Origin: Marinomonas sp. CT5
Lineage (GTDB): Bacteria; Pseudomonadota; Gammaproteobacteria; Pseudomonadales; Marinomonadaceae
Assembly (NCBI RefSeq): GCF_018336975.1
Contig: NZ_CP025572.1
Location: 124,001-188,000, forward strand
Length of the DNA stretch: 64,000 nucleotides
Direction: 5' to 3'
Shown one piece after another: positions 48,657 through 57,867 of the stretch (positions are counted from its first letter, which is position 1; every line of letters begins with the position of its first letter). The notes under the pieces were generated by a model. The model was not told the DNA's origin and made no database searches. It worked only from the letters and a program-made list of their open reading frames with translations. Made by a program: the position numbers and the translations under genes.

Positions 48657-51050
48657 TTACTTGTTATTCAGCGAAGCAATAAGTTGTAAGATGTTATCCT
48701 CAGAATATTGCTGGCTGTTGAACACAGGCAGATTTCTCAAGGGCATATCGGCTACCATGGATTCCGCCATTAGGCGATCGGCTTCGGCCGCTGAGTCGTT
48801 TTGATCCCCTCCCATCATCTGGGTAAACACCGAAAGCATGCCATCATAAAGAGGCTTGCCTAGAGGTTCGTTGGCAATGTCGCCTAAGGTAGAATTTACC
48901 GTATAAGGCTTAATCGGGGTTGGGGTTGGAATGTCATAGCCTAATAAAGCGCTGAAAGCCGCGTCGTTGAAGTCGCGCTTGGCTGGTTCAAAATAAGGGG
49001 TTAATGCTTGGTTAGGCGATTCTGCATCAATATCGGTTTTCAATACGATCGTCGCCGTATCACGAATGTCCTCAACAGAAGAGCCAACGTAGATTCGATA
49101 ATCATCACTTTCTGCGACCCATTTTGCTTTGTCTTTATGCCAATAGGCAAAAGCTCGATAATCTAATTCGAAGGTGATTTCCTTACTTTCGCCTACCTCT
49201 AAAAAGACCTTTTTAAAGGCTTTTAGCTCTTTCGCAGGACGAGGTTGTGATGGGGAATTTTGACCTACGTAGCACTGCACCACTTCAGCACCGGCTTTGT
49301 CGCCTGTATTGGTAATGGTGATTTGCAGTGTAATAGAATCGTTTTCTGCAAAGTGCTCTTTATCACCACTGAGCAGTTTTAAATGGTAATAGGTGAAGTC
49401 TGTATAAGATAAGCCATGGCCGAATGGGAAAAGTGCTTGCGTTTTGATGGTATCAAAATAGCGATAGCCTACCCAAATAGCCTCACGATATTGGACTTGC
49501 TTGGTGGTGCCTGGGAAATAAGGTTGGCTTGGCACATCTTCTAAGCAGACAGGGAAGGTTTCGGCCAATTTACCACTTGGGTTGACCTCACCAGACAATA
49601 CTTTCGCAATTGCTGACGCACCTGCTTGACCGCCCAAATAGGCTTCCAATATGGCTGGGACTTTATTCACAAAAGGCAAAACAACGGGCGCACCATTTTG
49701 TAAAACCACCACGGTTTTATTTAACTGCTCGCCAAGGGCCGCGATAAGATCCAGTTGAACTTGCGGTAGATTCAGGTGCTGGCGGTCAAAACCTTCGGAT
49801 TCGTATTTTGGCGTTAGCCCAGCAAATAAGAAAACCACATCGGCTTGTTTTGCCAACTCAATCGCTTTATCGATTTCAGCACTGTCTTCTTGATCATTGA
49901 GGTGATAGCCAGCGGTGTAACTGACATTATCGGCACCAAATTGTTTTCTAATTTCGTCGAGCGGTTGCTCTAATTTGAATGGGTTAATTTTAGAACTGCC
50001 GGCGCCTTGGTAGCGCGTATTGTTGGCTAGAGCACCAATGACAGCGACTTTCTTTCCTTTGGTAATTGGCAAGATTCCATCATTCTTCAACAGGACGCAG
50101 GTTTCTTCTGCGATTCGGGCGGCGAGTTCGTGATGAGCCGATAAGTCTGCTTGAACCGCTTCGGCTTCTAAGGCCGCTTTGGATTTCAGAATCAGCGCTA
50201 GAACGCGAGCAACGGATTTGTCTAAGGCTTCCATTGTTAGCTGTCCGCTTTCTACGGCGGCCATGATTTTCTTGGTATTCATGTCGCCCGAGCTTGGCAT
50301 TTCAAGGTGTTGGCCATTTTTTACACCTTCCACGCGGTCATTATTCGCGCCCCAATCGGTTACGACAATGCCTTCAAATCCCCATTCTTTAACAAGAATG
50401 TCATCAAGCAGTTGTTTGTGTTCTGCCGCATAGGTGCCATTTACCTTGTTGTAGGAGCACATGATGGTCCAAGGTTGGGTTTGCTTAACGGCTTTTTCAA
50501 AAGCAGGAAGGTAAATTTCACGAAGTGTTCTTTGATCTACGATCGCATCGACTGTCATACGGCAATGCTCATGATTGTTCACTGCGTAATGTTTTAGACT
50601 GGTGCCTACGCCTTGGCTCTGTACACCTTTGATCCACGCCGCTGACATGTCGCCAGCCAGAAGAGGATCTTCAGAAAAGTATTCGAAGTTACGTCCGCCT
50701 AATGGGTTGCGTTTAATATTGGTGCCAGGACCAAGTAAAACGGAAACTTCTTCAGCACGGCATTCTTTGCCAAGCGCTGTGCCCATTTCTTCAATGAGTT
50801 TTGTATTCCAAGAAGCAGCAAGCCCTGATGCGGTAGGAAAACAAGTGGCTTTTACGGCGGCGTTTAAACCTACATGATCGCCTTCTCCTGCTTGTTTTCG
50901 TAAACCATGAGGACCATCCGTCACCATGATTGAGGGTAAATCCAAGCGCTCGATACCATGTAGATTCCAAAAGTCCTTGCCAGTACAAAGCATGGCTTTT
51001 TCTTCTAAGGTGAGCTCCGTTAAGAGTTGTTTTATTCTTGAATCACTCAT
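48657..51050 (-). CDS. GH3 beta-glucosidase
   Basis: 797-aa exo-glycosidase of family GH3. The nucleophile is Asp232 in GIVVTDWGANNDR. Other family blocks are LLGPGTNIKRNPLGGRNFEY, SLKHYAVNNHEH and MCSYNKVNG, then the second domain with KYESEGFDRQHLNL, which holds the likely acid/base Glu. A fibronectin-III-like C-terminal domain lies near residues 570-700. There is no signal peptide, so it splits imported beta-glucosides in the cytoplasm. AAGGA precedes the ATG. It lies 13 bp after a TetR regulator gene and upstream of the GPH symporter, forming one operon. Confidence 0.95.
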   Translation of the reverse strand: MSDSRIKQLLTELTLEEKAMLCTGKDFWNLHGIERLDLPSIMVTDGPHGLRKQAGEGDHVGLNAAVKATCFPTASGLAASWNTKLIEEMGTALGKECRAEEVSVLLGPGTNIKRNPLGGRNFEYFSEDPLLAGDMSAAWIKGVQSQGVGTSLKHYAVNNHEHCRMTVDAIVDQRTLREIYLPAFEKAVKQTQPWTIMCSYNKVNGTYAAEHKQLLDDILVKEWGFEGIVVTDWGANNDRVEGVKNGQHLEMPSSGDMNTKKIMAAVESGQLTMEALDKSVARVLALILKSKAALEAEAVQADLSAHHELAARIAEETCVLLKNDGILPITKGKKVAVIGALANNTRYQGAGSSKINPFKLEQPLDEIRKQFGADNVSYTAGYHLNDQEDSAEIDKAIELAKQADVVFLFAGLTPKYESEGFDRQHLNLPQVQLDLIAALGEQLNKTVVVLQNGAPVVLPFVNKVPAILEAYLGGQAGASAIAKVLSGEVNPSGKLAETFPVCLEDVPSQPYFPGTTKQVQYREAIWVGYRYFDTIKTQALFPFGHGLSYTDFTYYHLKLLSGDKEHFAENDSITLQITITNTGDKAGAEVVQCYVGQNSPSQPRPAKELKAFKKVFLEVGESKEITFELDYRAFAYWHKDKAKWVAESDDYRIYVGSSVEDIRDTATIVLKTDIDAESPNQALTPYFEPAKRDFNDAAFSALLGYDIPTPTPIKPYTVNSTLGDIANEPLGKPLYDGMLSVFTQMMGGDQNDSAAEADRLMAESMVADMPLRNLPVFNSQQYSEDNILQLIASLNNK

Positions 51051-51063
51051 TGTTTTATCCTTT

Positions 51064-51717
51064 TTAACGTTGTGGAGATGGCTTCATTCCATCCATTAGC
51101 AATTGAATTAAAACCGGGGTGAGTTTAGGGATCGCTTCTTGCTCAATTTCCATTAGGGCGTCTCGGCGCAATAGCATGCGCCGGAAGAAGGTGGTGATCG
51201 CGTTGAAAATAGTGACCATCAAATAGTCGGCTGGAATGTCACTGCGGATACTGCCTTCTTCTTGTCCAAGCAGAACAAGGTTGTTGAGGGAGTTTGTGAT
51301 GCTATCTGGCATCAGCTGCTTCAGCTTTTCTCGGAATCCACTAGGAATGCGTGAGCCTGCATAATAACCATCAAATTCGGCAATGAAGCGGTCGTCATCT
51401 TCATATTGAGGATCTGAATAAGCGTGCATTAATACGCCAATTCCTTCGTGAATCGTGGCGTAATGACGCGCTTCGATTTTTTCTATGATGCTTTGATACA
51501 CCTTGAGTTTACGTGTGATGACAACCACCAAAATAGCAAACCCCAAGTCGTATTTGTCTTGGTAATAGCGATATAGCGTATTGCGGCTCATGCCAGTGGC
51601 GGCCGCAATGTCTTTCATTTGTGTGTCTGCAAAGCCATTTTCAATAAAAAGTGCTTCTGCAATATGGATGATTTTGTCCCGAGTTGCCTCGGTTTGGTGA
51701 ACCATTCTTGATGTCAT
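51064..51717 (-). CDS. TetR-family regulator of the beta-glucoside operon
   Basis: 217-aa TetR regulator. The helix-turn-helix has IAEALFIENGFADTQMKDIAAATGMSRNTLYRYYQDKYDLG (about residues 18-58). The C-terminal ligand domain contains no known signature. The start is ATG at 51717 or a later in-frame ATG at 51705. Its product probably controls its own operon (TetR, GH3, symporter), since the genes follow each other within 13 bp. TetR rather than LacI control of a glucosidase is less common. The sugar or aglycone effector is unknown. Confidence 0.9.
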   Translation of the reverse strand: MTSRMVHQTEATRDKIIHIAEALFIENGFADTQMKDIAAATGMSRNTLYRYYQDKYDLGFAILVVVITRKLKVYQSIIEKIEARHYATIHEGIGVLMHAYSDPQYEDDDRFIAEFDGYYAGSRIPSGFREKLKQLMPDSITNSLNNLVLLGQEEGSIRSDIPADYLMVTIFNAITTFFRRMLLRRDALMEIEQEAIPKLTPVLIQLLMDGMKPSPQR

Positions 51718-51934
51718 ATAAAATGTTACACGTGTTATATTTTTCTACAATCTAAGATGTGTGAAATAGAGAGTCAATCAAAAATACGGAGAAAGCTGCA
51801 TTGTTTGCCTAAAAAGTAGCAACAGATTGCGTTTTATCCTGTAAAGAAAGTGCATGACATTGTTTTTCCAATTAACAGCCATATTTAGCTTTATATACTT
51901 TGTCCAAAGACTGAAATATTTTCTGGAGTTCACA

Positions 51935-53011
51935 ATGACAAGCACTGAGAAAAGCCTTTTTAGCCCTGTAACAGTGGGCGATCTAGAGTTACCAAACCGT
52001 TTTATTATGGCGCCTTTGACGCGCCGACGTGCACCAGGGCATCTGCCTAACGCCTTAATGGCGGAATATTATTCGCAACGGGCTAGCACCGGCTTGTTGA
52101 TTACAGAATGCACCATGGTGACAGAAGGTACGTCTACGTTCGGAGACGAGCCGGGCATTTATTCGCAAGAACAAATCGAAGGCTGGAAACTCACGACAAA
52201 AGCCGTACATGAAAAAGGCGGCCGCATTTTTATACAGATTTGGCATGGTGGCCGTGCGGCTCACCCTTTGTTTAATGACGGTAAAGAGTCGGTTTCTGCA
52301 AGCGCGATTGCCATTGATGGGGAAACACATACTCCGCAAGGCAAACAGTCCTATACCGTTCCTCATGCCTTAAGCGTGGATGAAATAAAAAGCATTGTGA
52401 ATGACTTCCGCCAAGCCGCGATTAATGCCAAAGAAGCGGGCTTTGATGGCGTTGAAATCCACGGCGCTAACGGTTATTTGATTGACCAATTTTTGCGAGA
52501 AAGCTCTAATCAACGTACCGATGAATATGGCGGCTCTTTAGAAAATCGTGCTCGTTTTTTGACTGAGATTTTAGAAGCGGTGACAGACGTTTTGGGCAGC
52601 GGCCGAGTGGGTCTGCGCTTGTCGCCTTTAAACACTTTCCAAAGTATGAGAGAAAATGACCCTGTTACGTGGACGCGCTTTTTGGCTGAGCATTTAAATC
52701 AGTTTAACTTGGCGTACTTACATTTGATGCGTGCTGATTTCTTTGCAGAGCAGCAAGCCGATGTCGTGACTGTCGCTCGTGAACATTACAAAGGGCATTT
52801 AATGGTGAATATGAGTTATACACCGGAAGAAGCCAATCAAGTGATTGAGAACAATCAAGCGGACAGTGTCGCCTTCGGTAAAGGCATTCTTGCAAACCCT
52901 GATTTTGTAGAACGGGTTGAGGCGGGAGCCGAACTAAACGAGCCGAACCCAGATACTTTCTATACATCAGGAAAAGAAGGTTATACCGATTACCCGTTTA
53001 TGAATGCATAA
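51935..53011 (+). CDS. Old yellow enzyme, NADH:flavin oxidoreductase (NemA-like alkene reductase)
   Basis: 358-aa FMN-dependent ene-reductase, a TIM barrel acting on activated double bonds or nitro compounds. Blocks seen are LPNRFIMAPLTRRRAPGHLP, IFIQIWHGGRAAHPL with the FMN-contacting residues, and VEIHGANGYLIDQFLRESSN. RTDEYGGSLENR follows, and FGKGILANPDFVERV lies near the end. ATG at 51935 follows TGGAG at six bases; the 27 codons upstream are hydrophobic but not a signal of this enzyme family. It lies 217 bp from the TetR gene on the other strand. A terminator follows. Confidence 0.94.
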   Translation: MTSTEKSLFSPVTVGDLELPNRFIMAPLTRRRAPGHLPNALMAEYYSQRASTGLLITECTMVTEGTSTFGDEPGIYSQEQIEGWKLTTKAVHEKGGRIFIQIWHGGRAAHPLFNDGKESVSASAIAIDGETHTPQGKQSYTVPHALSVDEIKSIVNDFRQAAINAKEAGFDGVEIHGANGYLIDQFLRESSNQRTDEYGGSLENRARFLTEILEAVTDVLGSGRVGLRLSPLNTFQSMRENDPVTWTRFLAEHLNQFNLAYLHLMRADFFAEQQADVVTVAREHYKGHLMVNMSYTPEEANQVIENNQADSVAFGKGILANPDFVERVEAGAELNEPNPDTFYTSGKEGYTDYPFMNA

Positions 53012-53036
53012 CGAGATTACCTGCTCATGAATGCAA

Positions 53037-53071
53037 AACGCCAAGGCTTCATTCAGCTTTGGCGTTTTTTT
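53037..53071 (+). terminator. Terminator after the old yellow enzyme gene
   Basis: AACGCCAAGG (53037-53046) pairs with CTTTGGCGTT (about 53057-53066) with a G-T wobble, followed by T7. Confidence 0.85.
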
Positions 53072-53185
53072 GCTGTTGGATTCGATATTCCTGTTGTAAA
53101 TAGGTTTCCTTGGCAAAAGGATTGACTTCTTGTCTCTAAGTCTTTGAACTTAGTTAAATTCACTTGTGTTTAAGGCAATATCATT

Positions 53186-54343
53186 GTGACCACCCATTCT
53201 GTTCTTACTTCTAAGTTACCTTCTGTCGGCACCACTATTTTTACCAAAATGTCCGCTCTTGCGGCCGAAAAAGGCGCAATTAATTTATCTCAGGGTTTTC
53301 CAGACTTCCCACCTGACTCTCGATTATTGGAGCGCGCATCCCAAGCGATTTTAACCGGCAATAATCAATATTCGCCTATGACAGGTTTGCCAATGCTCAG
53401 AGACGCTATTGCGAGCTTGATTAAGCGACATTACGGCCGAAATGTTAGCTCGAATGATGAAGTTACGGTGACGAGCGGGGCGTCGGAAGCCATTTTTGAT
53501 GCCATTGCTGCCTTGGTACAGAACGGCGATGAAGTGATTCTGTTTGATCCAGCTTATGATCTATATGAACCCGCTGTCAGTCTAGCAGGCGGTGTGTGCC
53601 GCCGAGTGACTTTGAAAGCGCCAGATTTTCGTCCTGACTGGCAGGCGTTTTCTGAGCTGCTAACGGATAAGACGCGTTTAGTCATCATTAACACGCCACA
53701 TAATCCAACAGGAAGCTGTTGGTTGGAAGAGGATTTAGAGTCTTTATGGCAAGCGATTGCTCAGCGCGATATTTATGTTTTGTCCGATGAAGTCTATGAA
53801 TTTATTCACTTTGGAAATTCAGCAGTGAGTGTTCACAAACATACTGAGTTGGCGAAACGCAGCTTGGTGGTGTCTTCGTTTGGTAAAAGCTTTCACCTAA
53901 CCGGCTGGAAAGTGGGCTACATTGTGGCACCGAAAGCCTTAACGGTTGAGCTGCGAAAAGTGCATCAGTTTGTTTCTTTCTGTACGGCCACGCCGTTGCA
54001 GCAAGCCTTGGCGGAACATTTAGTGGCGGAGCCTGAAGCCAGCGCGGGGTTATCAGGTTTTTACCAACAAAAACGGGATGTATTACGAAACGCGTTGGCA
54101 GACAGTCGATTCACTCTGCTGCCTTGCAGTGGGACCTATTTTCAGTTGTTGGATTACAGTGAGATTAGTGATCTGGACGATGTGGCGTTCTGTGAATGGC
54201 TTATTGATCGAGTGGGTGTGGCGGCGATACCTGTGAGTGTTTTTTATCAGCAACCGCCAACCAATCAGCGCCTCATTCGCTTATGCTTCGCAAAAGAAGA
54301 AAGTACCTTATTAGATGCTGCTCAGCGGCTAGCTCGCCTATAA
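53186..54343 (+). CDS. PLP-dependent class I aminotransferase, YbdL/KAT II-like
   Basis: 385-aa aminotransferase. The PLP lysine is K234 in SSFGKSFHLTGWKVGYIVA. Other hallmarks are INLSQGFPDFPPD at the N-terminus, NQYSPMTGLPMLRDAI, TPHNPTGSCW and LSDEVYEFIHF. These match the methionine/kynurenine aminotransferase YbdL group. It could transaminate methionine, kynurenine or glutamine. The start is GTG at 53186, with AAGG ten bases upstream. Monocistronic, with a bidirectional terminator just after. Confidence 0.92.
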   Translation: MTTHSVLTSKLPSVGTTIFTKMSALAAEKGAINLSQGFPDFPPDSRLLERASQAILTGNNQYSPMTGLPMLRDAIASLIKRHYGRNVSSNDEVTVTSGASEAIFDAIAALVQNGDEVILFDPAYDLYEPAVSLAGGVCRRVTLKAPDFRPDWQAFSELLTDKTRLVIINTPHNPTGSCWLEEDLESLWQAIAQRDIYVLSDEVYEFIHFGNSAVSVHKHTELAKRSLVVSSFGKSFHLTGWKVGYIVAPKALTVELRKVHQFVSFCTATPLQQALAEHLVAEPEASAGLSGFYQQKRDVLRNALADSRFTLLPCSGTYFQLLDYSEISDLDDVAFCEWLIDRVGVAAIPVSVFYQQPPTNQRLIRLCFAKEESTLLDAAQRLARL

Positions 54344-54347
54344 AGTG

Positions 54348-54375
54348 ACTCGGCGAAACAAAAGCTTCGCCGAGT
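54348..54375. terminator. Bidirectional terminator between convergent genes
   Basis: ACTCGGCGAA (54348-54357) and TTCGCCGAGT (54366-54375) form a perfect 10-bp stem between the aminotransferase and GFA genes. Confidence 0.8.
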
Positions 54376-54380
54376 TGTAT

Positions 54381-54788
54381 TTACTGGGGCAAGGTTTCAA
54401 ATGCTGGAACATCGCTGAGATGCTCGTCCCAGTTGCCTTTGCTGTCCATGAAGATATGAGCTTGCGGTGTTATGTCTACCTCGGTATCTAGGCATCCGGC
54501 TGGAACAACGACCACGCCGCGAGCTTTTGCATCGGTTGGAACATTGGATCCGCATACCGAGCAAAAAGTGCGAGAAAAATGGGTGTTTTCGAGCTGATAA
54601 AAACTAAGCTTGTCTTCACCGCTTAGCCAAGTTAGTTTCGCTCCAGGAGCGAATAAATTAGCACAATGGGCGCTACCGGATGTTTTTTGGCAACGACTGC
54701 AATGACAAAGGAAGAACTTCTGAAATTCCCCCTCTAGCTCGAATTTAACCGTACCGCATAAACAAGAGCCTGTGTGAAGATGATTCAT
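54381..54788 (-). CDS. GFA/CENP-V-family zinc protein
   Basis: 135-aa protein of the glutathione-dependent formaldehyde-activating (GFA) family. Zinc-binding cysteines appear as CLC (9-11), CHCSRCQK near 33-40, and FCSVCG near 80-85. Real formaldehyde-activating function is established for few members; most have unknown roles. ATG at 54788 follows GGAG at nine bases. It lies 29 bp downstream of the Lrp-type ligand-domain gene and may share its transcript. Confidence 0.88.
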   Translation of the reverse strand: MNHLHTGSCLCGTVKFELEGEFQKFFLCHCSRCQKTSGSAHCANLFAPGAKLTWLSGEDKLSFYQLENTHFSRTFCSVCGSNVPTDAKARGVVVVPAGCLDTEVDITPQAHIFMDSKGNWDEHLSDVPAFETLPQ

Positions 54789-54817
54789 AATTGAATACTC
54801 CAAGTTAGCATTAAAGG

Positions 54818-55093
54818 TTAAACACCTACAGAAAACATGCCTTCTAAGTCATCTTTTGAATAAGCTTTAAAAGCCAACATGGTTTCTGTCTTCAGAATGT
54901 AATCTATTTGAGCGAGATGTTGCGTGACTAATTCAGATATTTCGTCATTGTTCTGAACACGAGCAATCGCCGCAATATCATAGGGGCCACTTACCGAATA
55001 CACCTCAGATAAACCTTCAATGGAAGCGAGCTTTTCGGCGACTTGGTTGATGTGCTTTTTCTCAACAGAAAGCATGATGATAGCAGTAACCAT
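54818..55093 (-). CDS. Stand-alone Lrp/AsnC ligand-binding (RAM) domain protein
   Basis: 91 aa consisting only of the RAM domain of Lrp/AsnC regulators (MVTAIIMLSVEKKHINQVAE, then SVSGPYDIAAIARV with the conserved G-x-Y-D). The helix-turn-helix half is absent, and no upstream sequence encodes one. Such proteins form octamers or hetero-oligomers with full-length Lrp and may bind amino acids. It starts an apparent two-gene run with the GFA protein gene. The convergent neighbour is an aminotransferase, which would fit amino-acid sensing. Confidence 0.9.
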   Translation of the reverse strand: MVTAIIMLSVEKKHINQVAEKLASIEGLSEVYSVSGPYDIAAIARVQNNDEISELVTQHLAQIDYILKTETMLAFKAYSKDDLEGMFSVGV

Positions 55094-55201
55094 GAGAGAT
55101 CCTCTTCATATTGTTGATGGACGCTGGTGCTTTAAAATATGACGGTCAGCGTTTAGTAGGGGGATTAAAGCACCTTAAGTGATGATTTACAAAGGCACAA
55201 A

Positions 55202-56539
55202 TTAGCTAGCTTGGGTTAGGTTTGTGCCTAAGTTCAATTCCACCTCGAATCCATCTTTTTTTCCATTCGCGGGAGACCGAAGTTCTAAGGTTATCCCTGC
55301 TCCTTTGGCAATTGCATCGACAATCGCCAGTCCCAGACCGGAGCCAGGCGCCGTTGTATTGGCTCGCACAAATCGATTACGTAATAAAGCGAGATCTTGC
55401 GGTGCAACTAAGTCACACTCGTTTACCACTCGCAACCTGCCGTCTGCTTGCAAATTGACATCCACTGGATGATTGGAGCGGCCATGTTTGAGCGCATTTT
55501 CAATTAAGTTACGCGCGAGAATGGCAAAGGCATCTGGGTCTAATAGCGAGTTAATCTCATTTTTTGCTAAAGTTAATTTAATCCGTTCTGGGAATTGACG
55601 ACTAAAGTCACCCACTATCATCTTCAATATAGGCACAAGATTATTTGGCTGTTGTGAAATAGCGCCACCACCTTCTGCCTTTGCTAATTCGAGTAATTTT
55701 TCAGACTGCTTTGATAAACTTTTGAGCGAGTTTTCAACATCTGTGATTTGCGTTTTTAATGGCTCGTCTGTTGCCGCCGACTTGATGCGTTGTACCTTGG
55801 CCAATGCTGTCGCCAGTGGCGTACGTAATTCATGGGCACTGTTGGCGGTAAAGCTGCGTTCAGCTTCTAATGTGCGGCGGAGTCGTTCGAGCAAGCGATT
55901 GACCGCTACCGCGATAGGTTTAAATTCTTTGGGGAGTTTTTCCATTTCCACTGGAGATAAATTCCCTGCACCACGCTCTGCAATATCGAATTGAAATACG
56001 GCGACTTTTCGAAGAGATAAGCGAATGATCCACCAAATGCCAAATAAACTAATGGGCGCAAGGAATAATAAGGGGAGTAGTAAGGCAATACCTGCTTCAA
56101 TAAGGTCTTCATTTCTTCGGGCCAGCTGCTCGGCAACTTGAATATAAACTCGATTATCTAGTGTCGAGGTTGTGTATATTCGGTGACTTTCTGTGTTTGA
56201 GAAGCCCATTTGTAGCGAGCCGTTAAATACTTTCGGATTGGCATCCTTAGAATGAAAAAGAACATTTCCGTGCTGGTCTTTGATGGTATAAGTTAGGTAT
56301 TCGTCATCATTTTCTCTTGTTGGGATTTCTTGACTATTGTCTTTCTTTTTCTGTAATGAATCGCTAATCACCAAAGGTAGAATTTGCAGAGCAGATTTTT
56401 TCAGCGCTTTATCAAAAGACTCATTCATCTCTTTTTGAACGACTAGACCTGAGCTAATAGCACCAAATAGCCACAATAATGAAACCCCTATAGTCAAACC
56501 TATACTGAGGCTTTTCTTTAAACTAGCGTTAGTGCTCAT
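55202..56539 (-). CDS. Sensor histidine kinase of a two-component system
   Basis: 445-aa inner-membrane kinase. It has transmembrane helix 1 (about 10-33) and a periplasmic sensor of about 110 residues with YLTYTIKDQHGNVLFHS, as in the QseC/PmrB-type sensors. Helix 2 is about 150-172, followed by a HAMP-like linker. The phospho-acceptor is His236 in SAHELRTPLATAL, then the ATP-binding domain with RNLIENALKHG (N-box) and GSGLGLAIVDAIAKG (G-boxes). The start at 56539 overlaps the response-regulator stop by 11 bp. The stimulus is unknown; target genes may be the DUF2271/PepSY pair across the divergent gap. Confidence 0.92.
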   Translation of the reverse strand: MSTNASLKKSLSIGLTIGVSLLWLFGAISSGLVVQKEMNESFDKALKKSALQILPLVISDSLQKKKDNSQEIPTRENDDEYLTYTIKDQHGNVLFHSKDANPKVFNGSLQMGFSNTESHRIYTTSTLDNRVYIQVAEQLARRNEDLIEAGIALLLPLLFLAPISLFGIWWIIRLSLRKVAVFQFDIAERGAGNLSPVEMEKLPKEFKPIAVAVNRLLERLRRTLEAERSFTANSAHELRTPLATALAKVQRIKSAATDEPLKTQITDVENSLKSLSKQSEKLLELAKAEGGGAISQQPNNLVPILKMIVGDFSRQFPERIKLTLAKNEINSLLDPDAFAILARNLIENALKHGRSNHPVDVNLQADGRLRVVNECDLVAPQDLALLRNRFVRANTTAPGSGLGLAIVDAIAKGAGITLELRSPANGKKDGFEVELNLGTNLTQAS

Positions 56540-57194
56540 AAGTCTCCAAGCGATAGCCCATGTTTCTGACGGTAATAATGACATCTCGACCCAGTTTCTT
56601 GCGTAAGCGACTGATGTAAACTTCAATGGTGTTGCTCTCGATTTCAGCGCCAAATTGGTATAAGCGGTCTTCAAGTTGCGAGCGAGACAATAGTGTTCCT
56701 GGACGTTGTACTAACCCTTCGAATAGCGCCCATTCACGCGCGGTTAATTCCACAGGTAGGCCGTTTGCCTTGATGCGATGCTCTCCCAAATCTATTTCTA
56801 AATGTCCCAATTTGACAAGAGGATTTGGATCGCCACGATACCGTCGAGCAACGGCTCCGACACGAGCAGACAATTCAGAAAGGTCAAAAGGCTTGATTAA
56901 ATAGTCGTCTGCTCCAGCGTTCAGACCCTCAATTCGGTCCGACACCTGATCGCGAGCAGTGAGAATGATTACGGGGGTTGAGTTTCCTGATTTTCTAAGA
57001 CTTTTTAGAAAATCAAAACCATTGCCATCCGGTAACATTAGATCGAGCAATACCAGATCGTAGCTTGTTGCTTGCACACTGGCTTCGGCAAAGTTCAAGC
57101 TCTGTACCCAATCCACAGCGTGACCGTCGTCGCAAATTTGATCTCGAACCGCTTCACCTAAACCCGTTGTATCTTCTATTAACAATACTCGCAT
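56529..57194 (-). CDS. OmpR-family response regulator
   Basis: 221-aa regulator. The receiver domain has phospho-acceptor Asp51 (LVLLDLMLPDGNGF), acidic pocket IED at 6-8 and Lys in DDYLIKPFDLSEL. A winged-helix DNA-binding domain runs from about 128 (VELTAREWALFEGLVQRPGT, SNTIEVYISRLRKKLG). It resembles QseB/TctD/PmrA-type regulators. First gene of a two-gene operon with its kinase. The divergent 180-bp region in front of the DUF2271 gene is where its binding sites should be. Confidence 0.95.
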   Translation of the reverse strand: MRVLLIEDTTGLGEAVRDQICDDGHAVDWVQSLNFAEASVQATSYDLVLLDLMLPDGNGFDFLKSLRKSGNSTPVIILTARDQVSDRIEGLNAGADDYLIKPFDLSELSARVGAVARRYRGDPNPLVKLGHLEIDLGEHRIKANGLPVELTAREWALFEGLVQRPGTLLSRSQLEDRLYQFGAEIESNTIEVYISRLRKKLGRDVIITVRNMGYRLETYEH

Positions 57195-57372
57195 GCCATA
57201 TCCCTGATTTAACTGTTGCGTTCATCATAGCTTATCGATCTGACATTAACCTGAATGGAGAGGCTGTAACGGCTACTTTCGATTCTGATTGTTTTTTATA
57301 AAAAATATCAGCATTCAGTTTAGAGTCAGGAAAGGATTATAGAGTGTTGTTAACAGAACGAAAAAGGCAACC

Positions 57373-57849
57373 ATGATGAAATATATCCTACTGACATTTA
57401 GCATTCTTTCCTGTTTGGCATTGTCTATGTCGGCGCAAGCGAGAGAAGTAACCTTTACCACCCAACTGGCCCGCTACAGTGGCAGCGGCGCGTATTTTGC
57501 AATTTACCTTCTGGATGCCAATAACAAGTATCAGCAGACAATCTGGGTGGCTGGGAAAAAACGTAAATATTATTCGCACTTACGTGGTTGGTCACGTGCA
57601 AGTGGGAAGAGAGCGGTTGAATACGATGGAAAAACTGGAGCGAGTGTCACCAGTGGTAGATCATTAACTATTAGCCAGAACATAGACGATAGCTTGATCG
57701 ACTCTGGCTATAAAATCGTCATTGATAGCGCAGTTGAAGACGCAAACAGCAACCAAGCCGATGTATCGACGCCTTTGACAACCGCAGGGGCAGGCAAAGC
57801 TGTCGTTGGTAGCGGTTACGTGATGTCATTTACCTATGATTTTAAATAA
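57373..57849 (+). CDS. Exported DUF2271 protein
   Basis: 158-aa periplasmic protein. The signal peptide is cleaved after SMSAQA (about 22). The mature part EVTFTTQLARYSGSGAYFAI, TIWVAGKKRKYYSHLRGWSR and a late KAVVGSGYVMSFTYD match the DUF2271 domain (beta-sandwich-like). Function is not established. It lies 18 bp before the PepSY-flavodoxin-reductase gene, an association seen in many proteobacteria. Two adjacent ATGs (57373, 57376) follow AAGG; either can be used. It is divergent from the two-component operon. Confidence 0.88.
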   Translation: MMKYILLTFSILSCLALSMSAQAREVTFTTQLARYSGSGAYFAIYLLDANNKYQQTIWVAGKKRKYYSHLRGWSRASGKRAVEYDGKTGASVTSGRSLTISQNIDDSLIDSGYKIVIDSAVEDANSNQADVSTPLTTAGAGKAVVGSGYVMSFTYDFK

Positions 57850-57867
57850 TCAGCAGGAGTAAAAATT

